A DNA stretch of 64,000 nucleotides from Microbacterium sp. SSM24 (lineage in GTDB: Bacteria > Actinomycetota > Actinomycetes > Actinomycetales > Microbacteriaceae): contig NZ_JAPDNQ010000002.1 of assembly GCF_025989145.1 (NCBI RefSeq), positions 186,001 through 250,000 of the forward strand. Reading direction: 5' to 3'. The position numbers and the translations under genes were made by a program. Shown here one piece after another: positions 43,183 to 54,891 of the stretch. A model generated the notes under the pieces. The model did no database searches. It had not been told where the DNA came from and saw only the letters and a list, made by a program, of their open reading frames with translations. Within the stretch, counting starts at the first letter, position 1. The number at the start of each line of letters is the position of its first letter.

Positions 43183-44592
43183 ATGGGGACCCTCGCTTCG
43201 CGCGAGCTCGAGCTGATCCGCTCCCAGTTCGCGTTCGGCCTTCGAGAGCGCATCGTCACGAACAATGCCGCCAGCACCCAGCCTCCCCTCGCGGTCTGGG
43301 AACTGCTGCGCGACCTGTCGGAGACGTATGAGAACGTCCACCGGGGCCAGTCGGATGCTTCGATCACCACCACCGCGGCGTTCGAGGCATCCTTCGACAC
43401 GATCGCCGCGTGGATCAATGCGCCCTCGCGACTCACGCTCTCGATGCACCGCAGCACGACGGAGGCGATCAACGCCGCCATGTACTCGCTGATGGCCGAC
43501 TTCCGCGACGGCGACAATGTCGTCACCACACTTCTCGAGCACAATTCGAACTATGTGCCCTGGCACGCCATGTGCCGCGAGATCCTGCCGCGCTTCGGAA
43601 GGCACGTCGAGCTCCGCCTCGCACGCTTCGACCGGGAGAGCGGCGAGCTCGACCTCGACCACCTGGCGTCGCTCGTCGACGCGCGCACCAAACTCGTGTG
43701 CTGCTCGGGCGGGTCGAACTTCCTCGGCACGAAGCCGCCGCTGGACCGCGTGCGCGCGATCGCGGATGCCGGCGCCTATGCGCAGCCCGACGGGCGCCGG
43801 GGCGCGCTCCTCCTCGTCGATGCCGCACAGCTGTTCGCGAGCACGCGGCTGGACGTCCAGGCGATGGATGCCGACTTCGTCGCGTTCTCGTTCCACAAGC
43901 TCCTGGCACCCTTCGGCGTCGGAGTGCTGTACGCCAAGGAGGTGCTGCGGGAGACGCTGCCCCCGTTCCTCTACGGCGGTGACATGATCGCGGACGGCCG
44001 TGTGTTTCCCGATCGGGTCGAGTACAACGAGCTGCCCTGGAAGTTCTCGGCAGGCACCCCCAACATCCTGGGCGTGATCGCATCCGCGCAGACCCTGCGC
44101 CTCATCGTGGACCTCGTGGGCGCGGACCCCGTGCGCGCCTGGTTCCGCACCGACGACCCGCTCGACCCTGCAGCCGTCGACGCTGCGATGAGGACGGTCG
44201 CCGGGCATGCGGCATCCCTGACCCAGCGCGCGATGGACGGGCTCTGCGCGATCGACGGCCTCCACGTGTACGGGGTGCCGCGAGGGAGCGAGCGCACGCC
44301 GCTCGTCGCCTTCAACGTCGAAGGCCACTCGCCGTTCGACCTCGCCCGCGCCCTGAACGCGCAGGGTGTCGAGTCGCGCGCCGGATGCCACTGCGCGACG
44401 CTGGCGCACCGTGACCTCGAGCTCGATCCTGCGGCGAGCTGCCGCGTCAGCTTCACCGTCTACAACTCACCGGACGACGTCGACCGCGTGATCTCGGCCG
44501 TCCGCCGTGCCGTGGACGACCCCGGTCGATTCGCTTCGATGCCGGCGCCGGTCGCGGGCGCGGCTGCCGCGACCGTGACATCGAGGGGGTGA
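43183..44592 (+). CDS. Class V aminotransferase / cysteine-desulfurase-like protein
   Basis: A 469-residue PLP enzyme of the NifS/SufS fold. The N-terminal ERIVTNNAASTQPPLAVWELL, the ligand region LLVDAAQLFAS and the PLP lysine in FSFHKLLAPFGVGVLY are clear. A late Cys pair, RAGCHCATLAH, lies where desulfurases carry the active-site loop, though the usual SufS context is absent. It is divergent from nirB with 187 bases between; whether it serves iron-sulfur or siroheme assembly of NirB is inference. ATG 43183 is preceded by GAAGAGGAGG with a long 14-base spacing. The C-terminal 25 residues are low complexity. Confidence 0.8.
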   Translation: MGTLASRELELIRSQFAFGLRERIVTNNAASTQPPLAVWELLRDLSETYENVHRGQSDASITTTAAFEASFDTIAAWINAPSRLTLSMHRSTTEAINAAMYSLMADFRDGDNVVTTLLEHNSNYVPWHAMCREILPRFGRHVELRLARFDRESGELDLDHLASLVDARTKLVCCSGGSNFLGTKPPLDRVRAIADAGAYAQPDGRRGALLLVDAAQLFASTRLDVQAMDADFVAFSFHKLLAPFGVGVLYAKEVLRETLPPFLYGGDMIADGRVFPDRVEYNELPWKFSAGTPNILGVIASAQTLRLIVDLVGADPVRAWFRTDDPLDPAAVDAAMRTVAGHAASLTQRAMDGLCAIDGLHVYGVPRGSERTPLVAFNVEGHSPFDLARALNAQGVESRAGCHCATLAHRDLELDPAASCRVSFTVYNSPDDVDRVISAVRRAVDDPGRFASMPAPVAGAAAATVTSRG

Positions 44593-44670
44593 GTGTCCGG
44601 CCGCGTCAAGCCCCGCATCCCCGACTCGTGGCGCCGCTATCGTGAAGGCGCCCGACGACTTGGAGGTCGC

Positions 44671-46884
<2,214 letters not shown>

Positions 46885-46893
46885 GCGATCGCG

Positions 46894-49236
46894 GTGCCCG
46901 CTCTGCGTCCGGCGTCGACCTACCGCTTGCAGATCCGCCCTGCCTTCACGCTCGACGATGCCGCCGCGCTGGCCGACTACCTCGCCGCGCTCGGCGTGGA
47001 CTGGGTCTATCTGTCCCCGGTCCTCACGGCGTCGGAGGGCTCGGACCACGGCTACGACGTCGTCGATCCCACCGCGGTCGATCCCGCCAGGGGCGGGCGC
47101 GAGGGGTTCGAACGCGCGGTGCGCGCGTGCCGCGCAGCCGGGCTGGGCGTGATGGTCGACATCGTCCCGAACCATCTCGGCGTAGCCCGGCCGCACGAGA
47201 ATCCGTGGTGGTGGGACGTGCTGCGCCACGGCCGCGCGTCCGAGCACGCGGCCGCCTTCGACATCGACTGGGAATTCGGCGGCGGCAAGGTACGCATCCC
47301 GGTCTTGGGCGAGGAGCTCGCGGATGCTGCGGCCGACGGGTCTCTCCGGGTGGAAGGAGACGAGCTGCGCTACCACGAGCACCGCTTCCCGCTCGCACCC
47401 GGGTCGGCCGGCGACGGCGCGGGCGCGCTCACCGTGCACGACCGTCAGCACTACGAGCTGATGCTCTGGCGCCGCGAGACGACCGACCTGAACTACCGTC
47501 GCTTCTTCGGCGTGTCGAGCCTCGCGGCCGTGCGGGTCGAGGATCCGGACGTGTTCTCGCGCACCCACGCCGAGATCGGCCGGTGGTTCGCCGAAGGGCT
47601 CGTCGACGGGCTGCGGGTCGATCACCCCGACGGGCTGCGCGCGCCCGTCGACTACCTCGCTCAGCTCGACGAGCTCACCGGCGGTGCGTACGTCCTCGTC
47701 GAGAAGATCCTCGAGCACGGGGAGCGACTGCCGCAGTTCTTCGCCGCCGACGGGACGACCGGCTACGACGCGCTCGCCGAGATCGATCGCGTCCTCATCG
47801 ATCCCGCGGGTGAGGAGGAGCTCGACCGACTCGACGCTCGACTGCGCCGCGAGACCGGACGCGCCGATTCCGCGCCGTGGGTCGACGTGATCGCCGGCAC
47901 CAAACGGGCTGTCGCCGACGGCATCCTGCGCTCGGAGGTCCGTCGTCTCGCACGCGATCTCGGAGCGGCCGACGACGACCGCGTGGAGGACGCGATCGCT
48001 GAGCTTCTCGCGCGGTTCCCGGTGTACCGGTCGTACCTGCCGGCGGGGCGCGAGCACCTCGACGTCGCCGCCGATTCCGCGCGCCGCCGTCGACCCGAGC
48101 TCGCCGAGACGATCGACCGCGTGCTCCCGGCTCTGGGCGATCCGCAGCATCCGGCCGCACGGCGGTTCCAGCAGACGAGCGGGATGGTGATGGCCAAGGG
48201 TGTCGAGGACACCGCGTTCTACCGGTCGACCCGGCTCGGCACCCTGACCGAGGTCGGCGCGGATCCGTCGCAGTTCGCCCTCACCGTCGACGAGTTCCAC
48301 ACCGCCCAGGCGCTGCGACTCGCGATGTGGCCGCATAGCATGACGACGCTGTCGACCCACGACACGAAGCGCGGCGAGGACGTGCGAGCGCGCCTGTCCG
48401 TGCTGGCGGAGATCCCCGAGCGCTGGGAGCACGTGCTGGGCGAACTGCGGGATGCCGCGACCTCCGGCGACGGCCCGTTCGACGCGCTGCTGTGGCAGGC
48501 GGTGATCGGTACGTGGCCGGTCTCTCGCGAACGCCTTCACGGGTATGCCGAGAAGGCCGCACGCGAGGCGGGCGAGTCGACCTCCTGGCTCGCGCCCGAC
48601 GATGCGTTCGAGGCGCGCGTGCACGCCCTCGTCGACGCCGTGTTCGACGAGCCCGATCTCACCGCCCGCGTGGACGCGTTCGTCTCGGAGATCGTGGGTG
48701 CCGGATGGTCCAACGCGCTGTCCGCCAGGCTGCTGCAGCTCACCGGGCCGGGGGTGCCCGACGTCTACCAGGGAAGCGAGCTGTGGGAGCAGAGCCTCGT
48801 CGATCCCGACAACCGCCGCGTCGTGGACTTCGGGAAGCGCCGGCGACTTCTGGAGGCCCTGGAGAGCGACGCGCGTCCCGTCATCGACGCCTCCGGCGCG
48901 GCCAAGCTGCTCGTGACGTCGCGCGCGCTGCGCCTGCGGCGTGACCGCCCCGACCTGTTCACCCGCTATACGCCGGCGACGGTCGTCGGTCCGGCCTCTG
49001 CGCACGTGATCGCCGTGGATCGCGGCGGTGCGATCGCGATCGCGACGCGGCTGCCCGTGGCGCTCGCCCGCCGGGGCGCGGCATCCGGTTCGTCCTGGGA
49101 CGACACCGTGCTCCTGAGGCATGCCGGCCCGACCATCGACGTGATCACCGGCCGGCGCTTCTCCGGGGGTGCGATCCCGCTGCAGGAGCTGCTCGACCTC
49201 TATCCCGTCGCACTGCTCGTCGCGGAGGAGGAGTGA
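46894..49236 (+). CDS. treY: Malto-oligosyltrehalose synthase
   Basis: Turns the reducing-end maltose of maltodextrins into a trehalosyl end by intramolecular transglucosylation. The 780-residue GH13 protein begins [20 protein letters not shown] and shows [29 protein letters not shown] and [10 protein letters not shown], all TreY motifs. GTG 46894 is ten bases after the glgX stop with only a weak GGTAGGCG ribosome site. It overlaps treZ by GTGA. Confidence 0.95.
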   Translation: MPALRPASTYRLQIRPAFTLDDAAALADYLAALGVDWVYLSPVLTASEGSDHGYDVVDPTAVDPARGGREGFERAVRACRAAGLGVMVDIVPNHLGVARPHENPWWWDVLRHGRASEHAAAFDIDWEFGGGKVRIPVLGEELADAAADGSLRVEGDELRYHEHRFPLAPGSAGDGAGALTVHDRQHYELMLWRRETTDLNYRRFFGVSSLAAVRVEDPDVFSRTHAEIGRWFAEGLVDGLRVDHPDGLRAPVDYLAQLDELTGGAYVLVEKILEHGERLPQFFAADGTTGYDALAEIDRVLIDPAGEEELDRLDARLRRETGRADSAPWVDVIAGTKRAVADGILRSEVRRLARDLGAADDDRVEDAIAELLARFPVYRSYLPAGREHLDVAADSARRRRPELAETIDRVLPALGDPQHPAARRFQQTSGMVMAKGVEDTAFYRSTRLGTLTEVGADPSQFALTVDEFHTAQALRLAMWPHSMTTLSTHDTKRGEDVRARLSVLAEIPERWEHVLGELRDAATSGDGPFDALLWQAVIGTWPVSRERLHGYAEKAAREAGESTSWLAPDDAFEARVHALVDAVFDEPDLTARVDAFVSEIVGAGWSNALSARLLQLTGPGVPDVYQGSELWEQSLVDPDNRRVVDFGKRRRLLEALESDARPVIDASGAAKLLVTSRALRLRRDRPDLFTRYTPATVVGPASAHVIAVDRGGAIAIATRLPVALARRGAASGSSWDDTVLLRHAGPTIDVITGRRFSGGAIPLQELLDLYPVALLVAEEE

Positions 49237-50963
49237 ACCCGGCGGTCTGGGCTCCCCGCGCCGAGCGCGTGGCTCTGCGCGCACCCCGTCACGGCGAGGA
49301 TCTGCCCATGACGCCCATCGGCGACGGCTGGTGGCGCGCTGCCGTCGCGCTCTCGGAGGGGGACGAGTACGGATTCGTCCTCGACGGCGGCGGTGCCCGA
49401 CCCGATCCGCGATCACGGCGGCAGCCGCACGGAGTGCACGAGCTCAGCGCCGTGTTCGACGCGGAGGCGTACGAGTGGCGCGACGGCGCGTGGAACGGCA
49501 GGCAGCTGGCGGGCGGCGTCGTGTACGAGCTGCACATCGGCACCTTCACGCCGGAGGGAACCCTGGATGCCGCGTCGCGCCGCCTCGATCACCTCGTCGA
49601 GCTGGGCGTGGACTTCGTCGAGCTGCTGCCCGTCAATGCGTTCAACGGCACCCACAACTGGGGGTACGACGGCGTCCTGTGGTTCGCGGTGCACGAGGCG
49701 TACGGCGGTCCGTCGGCGTATCAGCGGTTCGTCGACGCATGTCACGCAGCCGGTCTCGGTGTGATCCAGGACGTCGTGTACAACCACCTCGGACCGAGCG
49801 GGAACTATCTGCCCGAGTTCGGTCCGTACCTGCGGGACGCCGAAGCGAACACGTGGGGCTCGTCGGTGGATCTCGACGAGCACGAGGTGCGCCGCTACAT
49901 CCTCGACAATGCGGCGATGTGGGTGCGCGACTTCCACGTCGACGGCCTGCGCCTCGACGCGGTCCATGCGCTGCGGGACCGTCGGACGCCACACATGCTG
50001 CGCGAGCTCGCCGAGACCGTCGACGCGCTGAGCGCTCACCTCGGCCGGCCGATCACGCTCATCGCGGAGAGCGATCTCAACGACGCCGGGCTGATCACGG
50101 CCCGCGAGGCGGACGGGTTCGGGCTCACCGCGCAGTGGAGCGACGACTACCACCACGCGCTCCACGTCGCCCTGACGGGCGAGACCTCGGGCTACTACGC
50201 GGACTTCGCTCCGCTCGCGGCGCTCGTGAAGGCATCGACCCGCGGGTTCTTCCACGACGGCACGTTCTCCTCCTTCCGTGGCCGTGAGCACGGCCGGCCT
50301 ATCGACCCGCGCCTGCCGGCGTGGCGTCTCGTGACGTTCTCACAGGATCACGATCAGATCGGCAATCGTGCGGCCGGCGATCGCCTTTCGCAGACTCTCG
50401 ACGAGGGCCGCCTCGCCGTCGCGGCCGTGCTCACCGTGCTCTCCCCGTTCACGCCGATGCTCTTCATGGGGGAGGAGTGGGGCGCCTCCACTCCCTGGCA
50501 GTTCTTCACGTCGCATCCGGAAGCGGAGCTCGGCGAGGCGACCGCGCGGGGACGCAAGGCGGAATTCGCCCGGATGGGCTGGGACGAGGCACTCGTCCCC
50601 GACCCGCAGGATCCGGCGACGTTCGAACGCTCGAAGCTCGACTGGGCTGAGCGGGATGCCGCGCCCCACGCGCGGCTGCTGGAGCTCTATCGCCGGCTCA
50701 TCGCTCTGCGACGGAGCGTCGCAGGGCTGACCGATCCGGACTTCGGTCGCATGACGGCATCCGCCGATGAGGATGAACGCTGGTTCCGACTGGGAAGGCC
50801 GGGCGCGGAGATCCTCGTCGACTTCTCCGCCGAAGCGGTGCGGATCCCCGTTCCCCCGGGGTGGGAGGTCGCGTTGGCGACGGATGCCTCGGCACGGCTC
50901 GCGGACGGGATCGCGACCCTCCCGCCGAGATCGGCGATCGTGATCGTGCCCAGCGAGGTGTGA
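49233..50963 (+). CDS. treZ: Malto-oligosyltrehalose trehalohydrolase
   Basis: Cuts free trehalose from the TreY product. The 576 residues hold an N-terminal CBM48-like domain ([15 protein letters not shown]), a GH13 barrel with [30 protein letters not shown] and [10 protein letters not shown], and a C-terminal beta domain. GTG 49233 overlaps the treY stop, and GGAGGAG directly precedes it. With glgX and treY it completes the glycogen-to-trehalose route used by actinobacteria for osmotic and desiccation stress. Confidence 0.95.
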   Translation: MNPAVWAPRAERVALRAPRHGEDLPMTPIGDGWWRAAVALSEGDEYGFVLDGGGARPDPRSRRQPHGVHELSAVFDAEAYEWRDGAWNGRQLAGGVVYELHIGTFTPEGTLDAASRRLDHLVELGVDFVELLPVNAFNGTHNWGYDGVLWFAVHEAYGGPSAYQRFVDACHAAGLGVIQDVVYNHLGPSGNYLPEFGPYLRDAEANTWGSSVDLDEHEVRRYILDNAAMWVRDFHVDGLRLDAVHALRDRRTPHMLRELAETVDALSAHLGRPITLIAESDLNDAGLITAREADGFGLTAQWSDDYHHALHVALTGETSGYYADFAPLAALVKASTRGFFHDGTFSSFRGREHGRPIDPRLPAWRLVTFSQDHDQIGNRAAGDRLSQTLDEGRLAVAAVLTVLSPFTPMLFMGEEWGASTPWQFFTSHPEAELGEATARGRKAEFARMGWDEALVPDPQDPATFERSKLDWAERDAAPHARLLELYRRLIALRRSVAGLTDPDFGRMTASADEDERWFRLGRPGAEILVDFSAEAVRIPVPPGWEVALATDASARLADGIATLPPRSAIVIVPSEV

Positions 50964-50964
50964 G

Positions 50965-51747
50965 TCAGTCGACGCCGAGCCAGGAGCGATCGGTCAGCAC
51001 GATCGGGCCGCTCGCGGTGATCGCGACGGTGTGCTCCGAGTGGGCGCCACGGGAGCCGTCGACCGATCGGAGCGTCCAGCCGTCGGGGTCGGTGACGAGC
51101 CCGTCGGTCGTCTGCAGGAACCACGGCTCCAGCGCGAGCACGAGGCCGTCGCGCAGCGGATAGCCCCGGCCGGCCTTGCCGTCGTTGGCGACATGGGGAT
51201 CGCCGTGCATCTCGCGACCCACGCCGTGGCCGCCGAAGTCGGTGTTGATGGAGTAGCCGTCGGCGTGCGCGATCGCCGCGATCGCCGCCGAGATGTCGCC
51301 GATGCGGTTGCCGACCGTCGCGGCCGCGATCGCGGCATCCAGAGCGCGCTCGGTCGTGTCGATCAGGGCGAGGTCCTCGTCGCGCGCGGTGCCGACGACG
51401 AACGAGACGGCGGAGTCGGCGACCCAGCCGTCCACCGCGACGGCGAAGTCGAGCGACACGAGGTCGCCGTCGCGCAGCGTGTAGTCGAAGGGCAGCCCAT
51501 GCAGCACCGCATCGTTGACCGACGTGCAGATGACCTTGCCGAACGGACTCGCCCCGAAGGACGGGTGGTAGTCGATGTAGCAGGACTCCGCCCCGGCGCG
51601 ACGGATCAGGTCGTGCGCCCGCCGGTCGATCGCGAGGAGGTTCGTGCCCACCTTCGTCTCGTCGCGCAGGGTCGCCAGGGTTTCGGCGACGAATCTGCCC
51701 GCGGGCTTCATCGCCTCGATCTCGGCGGGGGTGCGCAGCTCGATCAT
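50965..51747 (-). CDS. map: Methionine aminopeptidase
   Basis: Removes N-terminal Met from new proteins. This 260-residue type I enzyme has all metal ligands in context: SLDFAVAVDGWVADSAVS (two Asp), FGGHGVGREMH (His), VLALEPWF (Glu) and EHTVAI (Glu). ATG 51747 has GAGAGGAACCAC as the ribosome site. It ends one base from treZ, convergent. There is no N-terminal SH3-binding extension as seen in some actinobacterial paralogues. Confidence 0.94.
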   Translation of the reverse strand: MIELRTPAEIEAMKPAGRFVAETLATLRDETKVGTNLLAIDRRAHDLIRRAGAESCYIDYHPSFGASPFGKVICTSVNDAVLHGLPFDYTLRDGDLVSLDFAVAVDGWVADSAVSFVVGTARDEDLALIDTTERALDAAIAAATVGNRIGDISAAIAAIAHADGYSINTDFGGHGVGREMHGDPHVANDGKAGRGYPLRDGLVLALEPWFLQTTDGLVTDPDGWTLRSVDGSRGAHSEHTVAITASGPIVLTDRSWLGVD

Positions 51748-51864
51748 GTGGTTCCTCTCGGGTCTCCTCCATTCTCACAGGCGGGGGAGCGCTCCGCTGT
51801 GAGGATGCCTCGTGCCGCGCCGAAGGCATGTCCCGCAGAGCGCTCGCGGGCGTAGCATCGGTGT

Positions 51865-52368
51865 ATGTGGCTTAGGCGTGGCTTCTTCGGCTGGATGATT
51901 CCTGCCGCATTCGTCCTTCCGCTGTGGCTGTTCGTCGGCTGGATCATCGCGGGCGCGAACGGCTGGGCGTTCCTCTGGATGCTCTTCGCCGTGCCGGGTG
52001 TGTTCCTCTGGCAGCTCCTGCTGACGCTGCTGGTCCGCGCGCGAGGGACCGTCCGCGCGCACCGCGCCGTGTCGTGGTGGGATGTGCTCGGTTTCGCCGT
52101 CTGGCACGTTCTCATCATCTCGCTCGGACTCTTCAACCAGTCCTGGTGGGTGCCGGCGATGGTGGCCGCGGTGCTCGTCGGCATCGGGCTGTTCTGGCTC
52201 GAGCTCTGGCAGCTGTGGAGCGAGGCGAAGCCGTCGCGCCTGGTGATGCACACCGTCGACGGCGTGGCCTATATCCCGGCGGCACAGGACGGGCCGTCAG
52301 CGTCGGAATCGGCATCGACGCCGGAGGTCATCGTCGTAAGCGAGAAGCAGGGTCCGCAGTCGCGCTGA
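51865..52368 (+). CDS. Small membrane protein of unknown function
   Basis: A 167-residue protein with four hydrophobic spans in the first 115 residues (WMIPAAFVLPLWLFVGWII, then WAFLWMLFAVPGVFLWQLLL and two more), rich in Trp, followed by a soluble tail of 50 residues. I do not recognise the family. ATG 51865 lies exactly six bases after TAGCAT (51853-51858), so it should be a leaderless mRNA. It precedes the rplS promoter. Confidence 0.7.
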   Translation: MWLRRGFFGWMIPAAFVLPLWLFVGWIIAGANGWAFLWMLFAVPGVFLWQLLLTLLVRARGTVRAHRAVSWWDVLGFAVWHVLIISLGLFNQSWWVPAMVAAVLVGIGLFWLELWQLWSEAKPSRLVMHTVDGVAYIPAAQDGPSASESASTPEVIVVSEKQGPQSR

Positions 52369-52375
52369 CGCCGTT

Positions 52376-52538
52376 TTGGCCGGTCGCGGCATCCGTGGCA
52401 GAATGGATGTTTGTGCCCTGACCAGGTTCTGCCTCAGGGGAATCAGTCGCGCGGCTTACGGCCGGCGGCCTCGGGCACACGACTTCCTATCCCATACTTC
52501 CCGCGGTCGACCTGTGGCGGCCGCAGAGAGAAAAGATC
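52376..52538 (+). promoter_or_regulatory. rplS promoter and leader
   Basis: TTGGCC (52376-52381) and CAGAAT (52399-52404) with 17 bases between form a likely promoter. GGCAGAAT is shared with the rpsP promoter. The leader is about 128 bases and ends in GAGAGAAAAGATC before ATG 52539. A conserved L19 leader RNA may exist here, but I cannot confirm a fold by eye. Confidence 0.5.
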
Positions 52539-52886
52539 ATGCAGATCCTCGACTCCGTCGACGCAGCATCGCTGCGCTCCGACATCCCCGCCTTCGCTCC
52601 CGGTGACACCGTCAAGGTGGGCGTGAACATCACCGAAGGAAACCGCTCGCGTATCCAGGTCTTCCAGGGTGTCGTCATCGGCCGCTCGGGCGACGGCGTG
52701 CGCGAGACCTTCACGGTCCGCAAGATCAGCTTCCAGGTCGGCGTCGAGCGCACCTTCCCGGTTCACTCCCCGGTGATCGACCACATCGAGGTCGTCACCC
52801 GCGGTGACGTGCGTCGCGCGAAGCTCTACTACCTCCGCAACCTCCGTGGCAAGAAGGCCAAGATCAAGGAGAAGCGCGACCGCTGA
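52539..52886 (+). CDS. rplS: 50S ribosomal protein L19
   Basis: A large-subunit protein at the 30S interface. The 115 residues include [31 protein letters not shown] and [17 protein letters not shown], the full family sequence. It stands alone with its own promoter and strong terminator, and is not joined to trmD as in many bacteria. Confidence 0.97.
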   Translation: MQILDSVDAASLRSDIPAFAPGDTVKVGVNITEGNRSRIQVFQGVVIGRSGDGVRETFTVRKISFQVGVERTFPVHSPVIDHIEVVTRGDVRRAKLYYLRNLRGKKAKIKEKRDR

Positions 52887-52897
52887 GTCATGCTCGA

Positions 52898-52930
52898 CGA
52901 AGCCCCGGACCTGCGTGGTCCGGGGCTTCG
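52898..52930 (+). terminator. rplS terminator
   Basis: A perfect 14-base stem CGAAGCCCCGGACC/GGTCCGGGGCTTCG with a five-base loop TGCGT begins 12 bases after the rplS stop and is followed by TCGTTCC. It is one of the strongest hairpins in the window. Confidence 0.88.
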
Positions 52931-53048
52931 TCGTTCCCACGCTGACAACGTCCCCCGAAGTCCACATCCCGTCCCATCCGATGATCGCGGATGTGGGAAC
53001 CTTGATGAGAGGCTCTCCGATCCGCGGTGCGCCGGTGAAGGATCGTGC

Positions 53049-53831
53049 ATGACCACCGAGAAGACGGCTTCTGCCGAGCCGGCACCGTCGGGCGGCTCAG
53101 GGGGCGGAGCGACCGTTCACCGTCGTCGTCGCGGCTGGGTCGTCTTCCTCCGCGACGTGATCGTCATCATCCTGATCGCGGTTCTGGTGTCGTTCCTCGT
53201 CAAGACGTTCCTGGTCCGGTCCTTCTACATCCCGTCGGGCTCGATGGAGGACACCCTCCACATCGATGACCGGATTCTCGTCGACGAGATCACGCCGCGA
53301 TTCGGCGGCTACGACCGGGGCGACATCGTCGTCTTCCGTGACCCGGGCGGATGGCTGCCGCCGTCGACCGACCCGGCGCGACCGCCCGTCGTCGAGGCCG
53401 TGGAGTGGGTGCTCGCCCTCGTGGGGCTCTCCGCCCCCGACAGCGACGATCACCTCGTGAAGCGCATCATCGGTCTCCCCGGCGATCACGTCGTGTGCTG
53501 CAACACGCTCGGACAGATCACGATCAACGGCGTCGCGGTGGACGAGACCGACTACATCAAGGTTCCGTCCGGGGAGTCCGCCGCTTCAGGGCCGACCTTC
53601 GACGTCACGGTTCCCGAGGAGAGCCTGTGGGTGCTCGGCGACAATCGCTACTCGTCGCGGGACTCCAGGTACAACCAGGATCAGCCCGGCGAGGGTTTCG
53701 TGCCGATCGAGAACGTCGTCGGCCGGGCGTTCCTCCTGACCTGGCCGCTGGACCGGTTCGGGATGCTCGACTTCCACCACGACGACTTCGCCGGTGTGCC
53801 GCAGCCTTCCGAGGAGGAGCCGGCGCCATGA
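53049..53831 (+). CDS. lepB: Signal peptidase I
   Basis: Cleaves Sec and Tat signal peptides at the outer membrane face. Of 260 residues, 1-35 are a cytoplasmic lead, about 38-58 a single membrane anchor (VIVIILIAVLVSFLVKTFLV), and the rest the S26 catalytic domain with Ser in SGSMEDTL, Lys in LVKRIIGLPGD and DNRYSSRDSR. ATG 53049 has AAGGA six bases upstream; the longer open frame to 52890 runs through the rplS terminator. A Cys-Cys pair (VVCCNT) sits in the extracytoplasmic domain. Coupled to rnhB by ATGA. Confidence 0.94.
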   Translation: MTTEKTASAEPAPSGGSGGGATVHRRRRGWVVFLRDVIVIILIAVLVSFLVKTFLVRSFYIPSGSMEDTLHIDDRILVDEITPRFGGYDRGDIVVFRDPGGWLPPSTDPARPPVVEAVEWVLALVGLSAPDSDDHLVKRIIGLPGDHVVCCNTLGQITINGVAVDETDYIKVPSGESAASGPTFDVTVPEESLWVLGDNRYSSRDSRYNQDQPGEGFVPIENVVGRAFLLTWPLDRFGMLDFHHDDFAGVPQPSEEEPAP

Positions 53832-54487
53832 CCGTCGCGGAGCCGCGACTGACGCTCGAGCGCAGGCTCTTGAAGGAGCACGCGATCGTCATCGCGTGCG
53901 ACGAAGTGGGGCGAGGTGCACTGGCCGGCCCCGTCGCGGTCGGCGCGGCGGTGATCGACGCTCCGCGATCCCGCAAGCGCATCCCGCAGGGCCTGCGCGA
54001 CTCGAAGCTCGTGCCCGAGCCCAAGCGAGCGGATGTCGCCTCCCGCGCCGCATCCTGGGTGTCGGCCAGCGCGGTCGGGTGGGCGAGCTCTGCCGAGATC
54101 GACGAGATCGGCATCATGCGCGCACTCGGCCTCGCGTCGATCAGGGCTATCGCCGACCTGCGCGCCTTCGGCGTCGTGCCCGAGGAGGCCGTTGTGATCC
54201 TCGACGGCAACTACGACTACATCACCGCCGCCGGCGCGCGCGGACTTCGTGTGCGTCCCGTGATCAAGGCCGACCGTGACTGCGCGTCGGCGGCCGCGGC
54301 ATCCGTCATCGCGAAGGTGGCGCGCGATGCGCTGATGACCGAGCTCCACGAGGAGCTGCCGGCTTACAACTGGGCGCGCAACAAGGGGTACGCGAGCCCC
54401 GACCATCGCGATGCGATCCGCGAATACGGCATCAGCGCGCACCATCGGGCGTCGTGGTCGATCGCCGACGCCCCCACCTTGTTCTGA
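53828..54487 (+). CDS. rnhB: Ribonuclease HII
   Basis: Removes RNA embedded in DNA, including single ribonucleotides. The 219 residues have CDEVGRGALAGPVAVGA (catalytic Asp-Glu), LRDSKLVPEPKR, ILDGNYDY, IKADRDCASAAAASVIAKV and NKGYASPDHRDAI, all family motifs. ATG 53828 overlaps the lepB stop. The lepB-rnhB-DUF2469 order is typical of actinobacteria. Confidence 0.95.
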   Translation: MTVAEPRLTLERRLLKEHAIVIACDEVGRGALAGPVAVGAAVIDAPRSRKRIPQGLRDSKLVPEPKRADVASRAASWVSASAVGWASSAEIDEIGIMRALGLASIRAIADLRAFGVVPEEAVVILDGNYDYITAAGARGLRVRPVIKADRDCASAAAASVIAKVARDALMTELHEELPAYNWARNKGYASPDHRDAIREYGISAHHRASWSIADAPTLF

Positions 54488-54553
54488 TGCTCTGTCCGCC
54501 ATCGGCGGACGCAGGTTCGCGGCATCCTGTCGCGCCCATAGGATGGTCTCACC

Positions 54554-54877
54554 ATGGATGACGAAGTCTTCGAGGACTACGACCGTGAGCTGGAGCTCGC
54601 CCTCTACCGCGAGTACCGCGACGTCGTTTCGCAGTTCCAGTACGTGATCGAGACCGAGCGGCGGTTCTACCTCGCGAACGAGGTCAATGTCGTGCGCCGC
54701 GACACCGAGCACGACTTCTACTTCGAGATCTCGATGTCGGACGTGTGGGTGTGGGACATCTACCGGGCCGACCGCTTCGTGAAGGCTGTGCGCGTGCTGA
54801 CGTTCAAGGACGTCAACGTCGAGGAGCTTCAGCGCCGCGACTTCCATCTGCCCGAGGAGCTGTCGCTCGATACCTGA
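54554..54877 (+). CDS. DUF2469 family protein
   Basis: A 107-residue acidic actinobacterial protein starting MDDEVFEDYDRELELALYRE, with YVIETERRFYLANEVN and WVWDIYRADRFVKAVRVLTF. The family sits next to rnhB across actinobacteria; its function is unknown. TAGGAT (54539-54544) lies nine bases before ATG 54554, so the leader, if any, is two or three bases long. Converges on dprA. Confidence 0.88.
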   Translation: MDDEVFEDYDRELELALYREYRDVVSQFQYVIETERRFYLANEVNVVRRDTEHDFYFEISMSDVWVWDIYRADRFVKAVRVLTFKDVNVEELQRRDFHLPEELSLDT

Positions 54878-54891
54878 GGTCGGCGGACGCA

